Notes under the pieces: generated by a model
The model's database searches: none
What the model was told of the DNA's origin: nothing
The model's input: only the letters and a program-made list of their open reading frames with translations
Assembly: GCF_023241715.1 (NCBI RefSeq)
Contig: NZ_JALQCW010000020.1
Coordinates: forward strand, 1-35,724
DNA length: 35,724 bases
Direction of reading: 5' to 3'
From: Pseudomonas morbosilactucae
GTDB taxonomy: Bacteria > Pseudomonadota > Gammaproteobacteria > Pseudomonadales > Pseudomonadaceae
Shown: positions 1 through 7,733 of the stretch, piece by piece
How the letters are laid out: the number at the start of each line of letters is the position of its first letter
Numbering within the stretch: the first letter of the stretch is position 1
Position numbers and translations under genes: made by a program

Positions 1-24
1 CTTGCTCTTGCTCTTGCTCTTGAT
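1..24. repeat. short hexamer tandem repeat
   Basis: The window opens with about four copies of CTTGCT/CTCTTG in tandem. The remaining bases up to the first gene hold no convincing ORF. Two decamers recur there (GTATTTGATT near 41 and 129; TCCTGAGCCT near 120 and 233). The repeat is cut by the window edge, so its full size is unknown. Confidence 0.5.
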
Positions 25-326
25 GGGGAAGATTAAGATGTGTATTTGATTGGGAGTGCTCTTGCCTCGTCCTTCCTGACACACCTCTATCTATGGCATA
101 CCCCGAAAGCCCGGAAATTTTCCTGAGCCTGTATTTGATTCTGCTCGAGATCTATGGATATTCGAGGATGAACGGCATGGTGCGTCCATTGTCTAGAAAG
201 GTGCTCTCCGTAACACGTTGACGACAGGGTAATCCTGAGCCTACGGAGGGAGCGTATACGGGGCACTAGCGTCGGTATGCATGAGGTTGGTCGGGGAACA
301 GAATAAATCAACGCAAGGAGCCTTAG

Positions 327-1244
327 ATGGCCGGCAGTAGCTTGTTCGCACTATTGGATGACATCGCCACACTGCTAGACGACATTTCGCTTATGAGCAA
401 AGTCGCTGCAAAGAAATCGGCGAGTGTCCTGAGCGACGACCTTGCTGTGAATGCTGAGCAGGTTACCGGCATGAAAGCAGACCGAGAGCTACCGGTGGTA
501 TGGGCTGTATTCAAGGGGTCGTTGAGAAACAAAGCAATCCTGGTGCCTTGTGCGTTGGTGTTGAACGCACTGCTGCCTGCGGCGGTTCATTGGCTGCTCA
601 TGATAGGAGGGGCATATCTCTGTTATGAGGGCTTTGAGGCCATCAAGGACAAGCTCACGGCTGGTCGAGACAATGACGCAGGGCAACCAAAGAAAACGAA
701 GCCTAAGACGCCTGAAGAGCTTGCAGCTTATGAAAAGCGGAAGATTGCAGGGGCTGTTCGAACGGACTTCATTCTGAGCGCCGAGATCATCGTCATCACC
801 CTAAATATCGTGACTGATGCCCCGATGCTCCAACAGATTTTGACGTTAGCGCTGATCGCGGTGGTCATGACAGTGGGCGTTTATGGATTGGTTGCGGGGA
901 TCGTCCGCTTGGACGATGCCGGCATTATTCTCCAGAAGTCTAAAGCTGCCGGTACATGGGGGGCTGTGGTGAGGACTGTTGGGGGATGGTTGCTGTCGGC
1001 TGCACCAAAGCTTATGAAAGCATTGTCCTGGATTGGGACTGTTGCGATGTTTCTGGTCGGCGGGGCATTCATCACGGAAGGCATTGAGCCAATACGGCAT
1101 TTTGCTGAGGAGCTGGTGGAAGGGGTAGGGGCCTGGGAAACCGTCGCGAATCTAGGTATTCACTGCCTAGTAGGCGCGCTCGTAGGGATGGTTGCCGTAC
1201 TTGTGGTCAAAAGCATCACATCCAGCACTGGAAGTAAGGCTTAA
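327..1244 (+). CDS. DUF808 (YedI-like) inner-membrane protein
   Basis: This 305-residue protein matches the DUF808/YedI family in length and in its N-terminal motif, which opens MAGSSLFALLDDIATLLDD and continues with the ISLMSKVAAKKSA stretch. Several hydrophobic segments follow (about residues 75-105, 155-205, 235-255 and 275-300), consistent with a polytopic inner-membrane protein. An AAGGAG ribosome-binding site at 315-320 lies about six bases before the ATG and fixes the start. The family has no established biochemical role that I know. The gene lies alone, with a minus-strand gene converging on it. It may be island cargo or core sequence left of the island; the window does not decide. 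Confidence 0.85.
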   Translation: MAGSSLFALLDDIATLLDDISLMSKVAAKKSASVLSDDLAVNAEQVTGMKADRELPVVWAVFKGSLRNKAILVPCALVLNALLPAAVHWLLMIGGAYLCYEGFEAIKDKLTAGRDNDAGQPKKTKPKTPEELAAYEKRKIAGAVRTDFILSAEIIVITLNIVTDAPMLQQILTLALIAVVMTVGVYGLVAGIVRLDDAGIILQKSKAAGTWGAVVRTVGGWLLSAAPKLMKALSWIGTVAMFLVGGAFITEGIEPIRHFAEELVEGVGAWETVANLGIHCLVGALVGMVAVLVVKSITSSTGSKA

Positions 1245-1418
1245 AGCTAGCTCTCATCGACGATGTTGAATCTGGAATCGCATACAACCTTACTTCGCAA
1301 GGCATCGCTGGGTTCAGCGCCGTTGATCCCATAACAGCGTTTGGCATAAGGTGAGCCGAACTGGCGTTTTAAGCCTGAAAAGTAGGGCAATGGGCCGAGG
1401 GAGGAGCATTGGCTAATG

Positions 1419-2303
1419 CTAATGTCCTGCTTCTCTAGCCCTCATGTCATCCGTTATGACCTTGATCATCTTGAAATACTCTGCTCTACCTTGGATTGCT
1501 TCTGGAGTAGATTCAATTTCGAGATTTGCCATATGGACAGCAGGATCTATGACGTAATGGCTCGCCTGCATATAGTTCTTGATGGCTGGGATAATCCAGC
1601 ATGCGGGATAGAAATGGAGAATTCCATTACCAGCCTTCTGAATCATACCGACCCAGGCAACTTGGTTGGATTTAGGCATTAGGTTAGAAACCATCCCGCC
1701 ACTCATTCCATTCATTTCTGAGTGTGTGATCTGACTAAAAAAACGCAGGAGGGGGGCTGATCCTTCGAACTCACAAACACCGTGAAAGATATGCTTATTG
1801 ATCACTGTCGAGCAGTTGTAGTCATCGCCATACGGATACTCAATCGGGTTTTCATCTATTGGGTAGCCAGAGGCTACCAATAACATGCCGTCATACAAAT
1901 CGCTTACAGCTACGGCTATACGGCCATTCGTGCCATCTAGGTCGATGAATTTATCGGGAAAACGGAATAGCGAGGATGAAAGCTCGATCAGCACGATGTC
2001 TTGCATGTCGATACAGGGACTATCTGCCGTTATCAGCTCACCGATACGCCAGCCGCGCATTGGGAATCCCATACCCTCTATTCCTTCCCAACCTCTCTTA
2101 GCAAAGAGGTGAGTGAAGAACGGCGACTCGTTTTGTGCCGCCTCGTAGTTCTCATCTAGAACGTGTTGAGCCGTCAGGAGAAAAAATTTCTGCTGGTACT
2201 TGATCAGTATACCTGTCCCGCCTTTGCTATAGACCATATCGGCGTGATACCGGCCAAGCTCTTCAATAGGCTGAGAGCAATGGGTGAATATAAGCCTTCT
2301 CAC
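1419..2303 (-). CDS. trypsin-like serine protease next to the retron-type RT
   Basis: The 294-residue product shows a chymotrypsin-fold triad. A GTGILI strand leads to TAQHV (His about 47), DIVLIEL follows (Asp about 102), and NGMSGG carries the nucleophile (Ser about 201). No signal peptide is visible, so it is probably cytoplasmic. The annotated start is GTG at 2303 with no good ribosome-binding site. The same frame stays open to a TAA near 2378, and a good AGGAAG (2380-2385) lies seven bases before an in-frame ATT at 2370-2372, so a 317-residue form starting at ATT is possible; an internal ATG at 2237 is another option. It follows the reverse transcriptase on the same strand by about 200 bp, suggesting a retron effector. 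This role is inferred; the protease fold is well supported. Confidence 0.75.
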   Translation of the reverse strand: MRRLIFTHCSQPIEELGRYHADMVYSKGGTGILIKYQQKFFLLTAQHVLDENYEAAQNESPFFTHLFAKRGWEGIEGMGFPMRGWRIGELITADSPCIDMQDIVLIELSSSLFRFPDKFIDLDGTNGRIAVAVSDLYDGMLLVASGYPIDENPIEYPYGDDYNCSTVINKHIFHGVCEFEGSAPLLRFFSQITHSEMNGMSGGMVSNLMPKSNQVAWVGMIQKAGNGILHFYPACWIIPAIKNYMQASHYVIDPAVHMANLEIESTPEAIQGRAEYFKMIKVITDDMRAREAGH

Positions 2304-2414
2304 AGACTGAATTACGTTGCTCTGAGACGTATTCTCGTAGAACCGATTTAGCTTTCGTACTGGAATTTTAATGTTTTAACTTCCTGTATCGCAGGGTGGA
2401 AAATTGTTGCGGTT

Positions 2415-2433
2415 ACGGAGCTTGAAGCTCCGT
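2415..2433. other. perfect hairpin between RT and protease genes
   Basis: Nine-base arms (ACGGAGCTT and AAGCTCCGT) flank a single central base; as RNA this would fold as a seven-pair stem with a five-base loop. No T-tract follows on either strand, so it is not a typical terminator. It sits in the roughly 200-bp gap between the reverse transcriptase and protease genes. It could be an RNA-processing or regulatory element, or part of a structured RNA. Confidence 0.45.
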
Positions 2434-2512
2434 CTGCATGTCAGCGACATCGCCCCATTTTCTAGCCAAACCGCTCCTGAATATCACAGCCAAATAAACC
2501 GCCAGCCAACGG

Positions 2513-3704
2513 TTAGCCAGCTTTCCAAGGCAGATCCACCGGCAGGTTAATTTGCAAACTACTAGCCGCTACGCTCAGATCTGCGGTGGTCTCCGCAACC
2601 ATCTGAACCTGAAACTCGGCACCGGCATATCGCTCCAAAAGTGGCGCACGCGTCAGTAATACTCGAACGCGAGCCTTCAAGCGCTGCCCCTCTGGATGCC
2701 CACAAGCGATCAACCTGCCTATGCGTCCCATTACTCGACGCATCTCCTTTTCATCATCAGCGGACAGATGACCTGAATTACCCTCGACGCGATCCTCCAG
2801 CTGTTTCACGGCGGCGCGGATAGCCAGTCGGTGTTTTTTGGGAAGCCCCGTTATTGGCCCGCTCACCACTAATCCGGTCACGGTGACGGCGTCGGCTTTA
2901 TCGCCAGTAATCAATGCTTGCCCGCGCTTACGAACATGCAGCTTGCTTCGCTTCTGCAGGCAGCCTTTCTGACCGAGCATCCATGTGACAGAGGCAATAA
3001 CTTGGGTGGTAGTAGCTTGATCAATACGAGTTTTGCAAGAAACAGTGATGTCATCTGCGAAGCGCGAATACGCCAGTCCCTGAGCTTTAAAGCGAGTGAC
3101 GAGCGCCGGCTCGATATCCCAAAACACTAGGTTGGCCAAGTAGCTACTTGTACTCGCCCCTTGTGGAACCTGGCCCTCACGAGTAACTAGATCCGCAAGC
3201 AGAGTGGCTACATCTGCGGAGAAACGGAAGAGACCCACGAACAAGCGATGAATGTGCTCGGTTGTAATTGACGGGAAGAAATCAGCGATGTCCTGAAGGA
3301 TGACTGTCTTGGCGCCGGTATGAACCCGAGCGTTCGAGTAAATGCTGCGGGGTAGCTTGGGATCTCTGATACCGCCGTGCAGGTATCCAGGGAACGCAAC
3401 CTTGCTGAGGATCCGATCCACGATCTTGCGCTGGATCGTCTTCAGAGGCTCATGAGCATCATAGGTATGCCTGGGTGTTATGCCGTCTTTTTTTTGTTTG
3501 CGGGACATATCGATAAAGGCGAGAGCTACGATGAGCAAGTGCGATTAGCCTCTCGACAGGCTCTCCGAGAGCACGTGCTAAGGCGCTGATGCTGTGGATA
3601 GGGCTATGAGGATAGAACGGAGCATCCATGTCCAAGCTTCCGTTGATGGCCGGCCCCGAAGAACCAGCCCCTCTGAATTCGAATGATGTGGTTTGTTGTG
3701 TCAT
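2513..3704 (-). pseudogene. retron-type reverse transcriptase, frameshifted in an A8 run
   Basis: Two overlapping reading frames make one RT of about 396 residues. The first (3704 downward) gives the N-terminal helix ending YRYVPQTKK; the second (ORF 3538-2513) continues KKDGITPRHTYDA and LKTIQRKI. They meet at eight A residues on the coding strand (T8 at 3488-3495); seven would join them. Motifs in order are SNARVH, the catalytic Asp in DIADFFPSI (about residue 138), PQGASTSS, FADD (about 215-218), and VTVTGLVVSG, the VTG element typical of retron RTs. The start at 3704 overlaps the stop of a small upstream ORF as ATGA. The protease gene follows. The shift could be a mutation, phase variation, transcriptional slippage or a sequencing error. 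Retron affiliation rests on motifs; no msr-msd has been proven. Confidence 0.8.
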
Positions 3705-3955
3705 GGGAGGTTCTCAATAAATGGAATCACCACTGTCTCGACAAAATCCCAGCCCTCAACAGCCTTTTCCCATAACCAGATGCATAGACGAATACGTGCG
3801 ATCCACTTGAGCAGGGTTACTGCCTTCGCCTTTACCCACGCAATCCGACTCGCTTTAGGTTCTTGAGATGGAGCTGTCTCGATGACACGAGCATCTTCAC
3901 TGTTGTGCATAGACTGACGCGCCTTGCGGCGCGCTAGGTTCTTTAAATTAACCAT
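3701..3955 (-). CDS. small hydrophobic protein coupled to the RT gene
   Basis: From ATG 3955 this gives 84 residues with a basic N-terminus (NLARRKARQ) and a hydrophobic, Trp-rich region (about residues 42-80). The same frame is open to 4057, but the longer version runs over a perfect hairpin and looks less natural. Its stop overlaps the RT start codon as ATGA, implying translational coupling. The ribosome-binding site is weak. I do not recognise the family. It could be a retron accessory protein, or part of a noncoding RNA leader read by chance. Confidence 0.4.
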   Translation of the reverse strand: MVNLKNLARRKARQSMHNSEDARVIETAPSQEPKASRIAWVKAKAVTLLKWIARIRLCIWLWEKAVEGWDFVETVVIPFIENLP

Positions 3956-4049
3956 GACTGATGTTCCCAACGACAGGCGAAATTGCCCCGCCGCCAAGCA
4001 TTCCGGGCCGAAAGGAACGCTGAAGATGCCACTACAAACCACAGTTCTG

Positions 4050-4070
4050 CTTATCAAGTCCCTTGATAAG
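4050..4070. other. perfect 9-bp stem, 3-base loop hairpin upstream of the RT
   Basis: CTTATCAAG and CTTGATAAG are exact inverted repeats with a three-base loop. It lies on the 5' side of the RT transcript, where retrons carry their msr-msd RNA. It is not followed by a T-tract on either strand. A candidate msd or msr stem, unproven. Confidence 0.45.
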
Positions 4071-4380
4071 CCGTCCGCCGCATTACCGCCGCATCACATT
4101 TCGCCTCAACGCATCAAACGATCAGAGACAAACCCTTGGATCACCTTTGGGATTGCCCTAGGCGCTAAGCACTGAGGAGCGATGGGCAGCACCAACCTGC
4201 GCGGCGAAGAAAGCCAAGGCGAACACCAAGGCGACCAGTTTCCCGGTCAAAAACCGCAAGCCCAAATTTCAGTCATATTTAAAGAGCACTTGGGTGGTAG
4301 CACCCAACAGACGCAGTATTTATCAGAATAAACAAACCGGCGACAACTGTTATTTGTTGCAAGAGTTGTTTTTCGTATAA

Positions 4381-4409
4381 GTCGTATTTTTGACTATATA
4401 AAGCGTCAA
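4381..4409 (-). promoter_or_regulatory. possible sigma-70 promoter for the RT operon
   Basis: On the minus strand TTGACG (4409-4404) is followed after 17 bases by TACGAC (4386-4381), in an AT-rich stretch. The -35 is good and the -10 poor; a TATACG lies a few bases further on. It points toward the candidate ncRNA and the RT. Confidence 0.3.
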
Positions 4410-4412
4410 AAT

Positions 4413-4930
4413 TTAAGTGTCGCTCGTATTAACGCCACCTAGGAAATTGAGCATCTTTCGATTTGTCGATTTGGGCTCGTTGACCGATGATCCCACTAGG
4501 CGGTGATGGTTCGCCTGGCGCCTGTTTCGCGAAGCAATAGCCCATCGTAGATGCACCCCAAGTTTTACATCGGCATGTCCCAGACGCTGCCCGGTGAACA
4601 GGCAATCGGTAACCAAAGCGTTGATGGTTTTGGAGATATTGCTGTATCTGATTTTTCCCCTCTCAGCATTTTCAAATCGCAAGCCAAGCAGGAAGGTCGC
4701 CAGCACGACGTGGAGCTTTCTGCTGCCCAAGAATCGCTTGCGCGCCAGGCAGGGTTCGAGGAGCATCACGAGCTCGCCGTTGTTGCCCAGCGAAACCCTA
4801 CGGATGGCCACACCAGGCACGGACATATTCGCTATACGCGAAATGGGCCAGTGCACGTCAGGTCGCATCATGTCAGTGGCTACACCGGGGAGAGACGTCG
4901 CTAACGTGGCGGATGAATCGAGAAAATTAG
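4413..4930. other. gap without a recognisable gene
   Basis: Open frames exist on both strands (minus 4871-4413, 152 codons; plus 4551-4904 and 4594-5001), but none has a recognisable motif or a good ribosome-binding site, and they overlap one another. The minus frame is the more protein-like. This may be a decayed gene. Confidence 0.4.
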
Positions 4931-5044
4931 ATGCAGGTGATCAGCGCAACCCAGGCAAGGCGGCGCTTCCGGAGGCTCATGAAGCGCTTGCAGGAAGGTA
5001 ATTCGTTCGTGATCACAAAGATTGTCAGCCGACCTGAAAGCTAG
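4931..5044 (+). CDS. truncated Phd/YefM-like antitoxin fragment
   Basis: This 37-residue ORF reads MQVISATQARRRFRRLMKR and then LQEGNSFVITK. That resembles the N-terminal DNA-binding half of Phd/YefM antitoxins (Met-x-Val-Ile-Ser, Ala-Arg, a helix, then Val-x-Ile-Thr). The family is usually about 80 residues, and here the reading stops right after the strand where the toxin-binding tail should begin. No partner toxin is seen beside it. It is best read as a remnant; chance resemblance in so short an ORF is possible. Confidence 0.35.
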   Translation: MQVISATQARRRFRRLMKRLQEGNSFVITKIVSRPES

Positions 5045-5094
5045 TGCCGCCTGAGCCTGGTGCCACAGAATGCTGAAATCACCGCCTAGGCCTT

Positions 5095-5943
5095 TTACTT
5101 CTTACTCTTCGAGGGTTCTTTGTCCTTCGCAGCTTTTACAACAGTTTCCTTTGCCTTTGTGACAGCCTTGTTCAAGCTTGGGAGTTGCTCAATCGACTCC
5201 AGAAACCCAGGAAACTTAGTCCTAGTAGAATGATCACTAGGAAAATCCAAGAACGTCTCACGGGCTAACCGGTAGCGTTCATGCAGCCAGATATATTTAG
5301 TCAATACTCCGGGAGACTGATGCTTCAAACCACGCTTTATAAGATCGGCGATAGTAGCTAGATATTTAGGATAAAAATCAAACTCTCCCGCAACTTTTTC
5401 TGCTACTGACTCGGAGGAAATATAATCGAAATACCAGATCCCATCGTTCTCGTCTTGCACGAGAACTTGCTTAATCGTCTCCACCACCTCTGCAGATGAT
5501 TTATCTAAAAGCTCGTTGAAAACCTCAGGATCGAGGATCACCCGTGGGCACTTGGCGACCTCTGATTCGAGAAAATACGCACGATTCATCGCTGGGCCTA
5601 GTACAGCTTTATCAGAGTGGTATAGCTTTCCGAAGGTAAGCCCTCCACGCAGCAGGTAGCCCTGACCAGTTATCCTCACTACAATGAGGCTGAGCTTATT
5701 CACTATTTCGAATAATGCAGCCTCATTCTTGACCTTATAAGAAATCACAAGGCAGTCAGAGAACTGGGAGACGTGGAAGTCAGACTTATTTCCTATTTTC
5801 GCTGTGCTTGCTGCATCTTCTAGAGCTGCAACCAGCTTATTGAGTGCTTCATTGTCTGTCGCTGTTTTCTCGACGATATCCTTGAAACCTAGAAAATCAA
5901 TAAACAGCGTCAGCCGATTTTCGTAATCAATAACTTTGGCCAT
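5095..5943 (-). CDS. protein with class III nucleotide-cyclase-like domain
   Basis: The 282-residue product carries the cyclase metal-site pattern. FIDFLGFKD near residue 14 matches the first strand with its Asp, QFSDCLVIS near residue 60 the second Asp hairpin, and LLRGGLTFG with LGPAMNRAY and an LE pair the rest of the catalytic fold. A helical C-terminal region and a lysine-rich tail follow. GGGAGGGG before the ATG is a strong ribosome-binding site. The nucleotide product cannot be inferred. In a defence-type island, cyclase folds of this kind suggest signalling systems such as Pycsar, but no TIR or transmembrane effector is adjacent. Function unproven; the fold assignment is fairly good. 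Confidence 0.65.
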   Translation of the reverse strand: MAKVIDYENRLTLFIDFLGFKDIVEKTATDNEALNKLVAALEDAASTAKIGNKSDFHVSQFSDCLVISYKVKNEAALFEIVNKLSLIVVRITGQGYLLRGGLTFGKLYHSDKAVLGPAMNRAYFLESEVAKCPRVILDPEVFNELLDKSSAEVVETIKQVLVQDENDGIWYFDYISSESVAEKVAGEFDFYPKYLATIADLIKRGLKHQSPGVLTKYIWLHERYRLARETFLDFPSDHSTRTKFPGFLESIEQLPSLNKAVTKAKETVVKAAKDKEPSKSKK

Positions 5944-6575
5944 ACCCCCCTCCCTGATAAAATCTTACAACTCACATTATTTAGCTATCCGCTTTAACGG
6001 CGGATCGAACTTGCCTGTTAAAAATACCAGTTTCGCGCGCCAGTCAAAGACTCGACAACCTGAATATTAGCATGGCAGGTTTTCTGCTCCCTGACCTTCC
6101 CTTGAATGAAATGGTCGCCACGTGAAAGCTTAGTCACAGGGCGCTGCCCCCATACTCTCGCACGCGTCTAAACGTGTCAGTAGGCAGCCGACACCCTAAT
6201 GACCGGAGATTTGCATTCGCATCCCAGTCCATAAAGACGATCTGATCCGAAACTGTGAATTCAAGAGCTCGTCCGCGCAGCTGCGCGGCCATTCAGAGTC
6301 TCCTTTTCTTTTGCGAGTCTGAAATCGCACATCACATCTAGAATGACAAAGGGTGACCACTTCCTGGCAGTCCGGCGAATGGATAGTCGGTCAGCGAGGT
6401 TCATAGTGGCTCGTTCCTGTAACGGACGGCTACTGAGAACCGCAGCCTGACTTCAGCAGGTTTCTCGCCGACCAATGCAGCGAACCGAGGCCTTGCTTCA
6501 TGGACTCAGCCGCAGCCCCCAAACCCTACGGATATGGCATTATGCCACTCTGGTGATTTGTAGATGGAGTGAAAT
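5944..6575. other. 630-bp gap between cyclase-like gene and the plus-strand gene
   Basis: Apart from the two small minus-strand frames (6134-6292 and 6261-6404) nothing recognisable is present. It should hold the divergent promoters for the cyclase-like gene and for the gene starting at 6576, but I see no clear -35/-10 pair. Confidence 0.4.
6134..6292 (-). CDS. small ORF with strong ribosome-binding site
   Basis: This 52-codon reading frame begins MAAQLRGRALEF and is preceded by AAAAGGAGA about six bases before the ATG, a strong Shine-Dalgarno sequence. A second small frame (6404-6261, 47 residues, starting MNLADRLSIRRTARKW) overlaps its 5' end. I recognise neither. They lie upstream of the cyclase-like gene on the same strand and could be remnants of an operon or decayed genes. 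Confidence 0.3.
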   Translation of the reverse strand: MAAQLRGRALEFTVSDQIVFMDWDANANLRSLGCRLPTDTFRRVREYGGSAL

Positions 6576-7718
6576 GTGGATAAGGATCTTTTTCGTCACA
6601 TGTTTGAAGATGAAGTTAAAACTAAATTCGGTGATAACGCTTCATTTGCTTCATATGATTATGTGCACCACCGCAATTATCGAAAGCTTCGGGTGGGTGG
6701 GCGAATGTTGGGAGGCCGCCCCGAGGGCGTAAGCCAGCTATATGTCATTGTTAATGACCTGATAACTGACGGAGAAAGAGATGCAATGTTCCCAGGGGCT
6801 TTTGACCTGGGGAACTTCAAGCAGCCCCCCGAGAAACTCTTGACTTACAAAGCGCTTGAAGATGAAATCCAAAAAGAAAGCAAGGTCGAAGCTCACGACA
6901 GACTAAAGAATATAAAGAAACTAGCCACACCCATTCTCGGCAGAAGCTTTGCCGAATTCTTTTCCGATGACAAGACCAAAACACTCAAGGTGCTTAAGAC
7001 TCTGTACCGATTCCAGACCGAGCAGACCAAGATATTCACTCTTCTAGCTCCTCCACGGATAAGCAAAAAGCCGTCCTACGAGATACGTGACTGCTATGGA
7101 ATCGACGGTTCCACGGAAGAGGTTTTGCTACTGTCCGACCTGAAAACCCATGCTAGTTTCGAGATACCGCGCGAGCGACTTGCCTCCATAAACAACACCT
7201 ATGGGAGCATGCGAGGCTTGCTGGACAACGCAGACTTGAAGCTTTCTCAGGAAGCAGGGGTGGAGAGTGGAGGAAACCTGCAACGGTTCACGCAAATCAT
7301 CAAAGACTTGGCAACCCGTGTCCAGGATTTACTGCATTTCGAAGATCAAGAGCCCGTTCGGCTGCCAATAGATGAACAGCTTTATACCTATTTGACTAGG
7401 ATTGAGTTTGATCATCACACAGAAGGAAATGTACAGCTCCTCAATAAAATATTAGAGCACGCCCCCCCTTTTGGCGAAGCGAAATATTTAATTGCTGAAC
7501 TGGCACATCATATAAAGTTGCCACTCTCCACACCTCAGCACTTGTTGATTGATGCAGAAGCCTGTGAATCCCAGTTCAGAGATAACCCCAATGTATTCAA
7601 GTGGTTCTATTCAAACCTTTTAGACCGAGAAATAGATAGCGATACGTTTGAAAGGGGCCTGCCACTATTTGGTAAGCTTTGCAAAGTTCTCAACTTCGCA
7701 GAATTTAAAAAAGACTGA
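6576..7718 (+). CDS. hypothetical protein, 3' end replaced by IS3 element
   Basis: The frame starts at GTG 6576 (MDKDLFRHMF) with GGAG just upstream. It runs 380 residues with many charged helices and no motif I recognise. The stop codon TGA (7716-7718) is supplied by the terminal inverted repeat of the IS that begins at 7716, so the natural C-terminus is probably missing. The sequence beyond the IS does not obviously continue it. It is codirectional with the genes beyond the IS and diverges from the cyclase-like gene; it may have been its partner, but there is no direct evidence. Confidence 0.6.
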   Translation: MDKDLFRHMFEDEVKTKFGDNASFASYDYVHHRNYRKLRVGGRMLGGRPEGVSQLYVIVNDLITDGERDAMFPGAFDLGNFKQPPEKLLTYKALEDEIQKESKVEAHDRLKNIKKLATPILGRSFAEFFSDDKTKTLKVLKTLYRFQTEQTKIFTLLAPPRISKKPSYEIRDCYGIDGSTEEVLLLSDLKTHASFEIPRERLASINNTYGSMRGLLDNADLKLSQEAGVESGGNLQRFTQIIKDLATRVQDLLHFEDQEPVRLPIDEQLYTYLTRIEFDHHTEGNVQLLNKILEHAPPFGEAKYLIAELAHHIKLPLSTPQHLLIDAEACESQFRDNPNVFKWFYSNLLDREIDSDTFERGLPLFGKLCKVLNFAEFKKD

Positions 7719-7733
7719 ATCGCCCCGGATTCT

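Larger units (their letters stand above)
3956..4412 (-). ncRNA. candidate msr-msd (retron ncRNA) leader region
   Basis: About 450 bp upstream of the RT operon has no convincing long gene but several inverted repeats: the 4050-4070 hairpin; TTGGGTG/CACCCAA with a four-base loop near 4288-4305; and ACAAC/GTTGT arms near 4343-4370. A minus-strand promoter-like element lies at its far end. This is where a retron ncRNA would be expected. A short TTG-initiated ORF (4265-4158, 35 residues, very hydrophobic, signal-like) also reads through it. I could not identify the a1/a2 repeats or the branching G, so this is a placement, not a demonstration. Confidence 0.3.
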
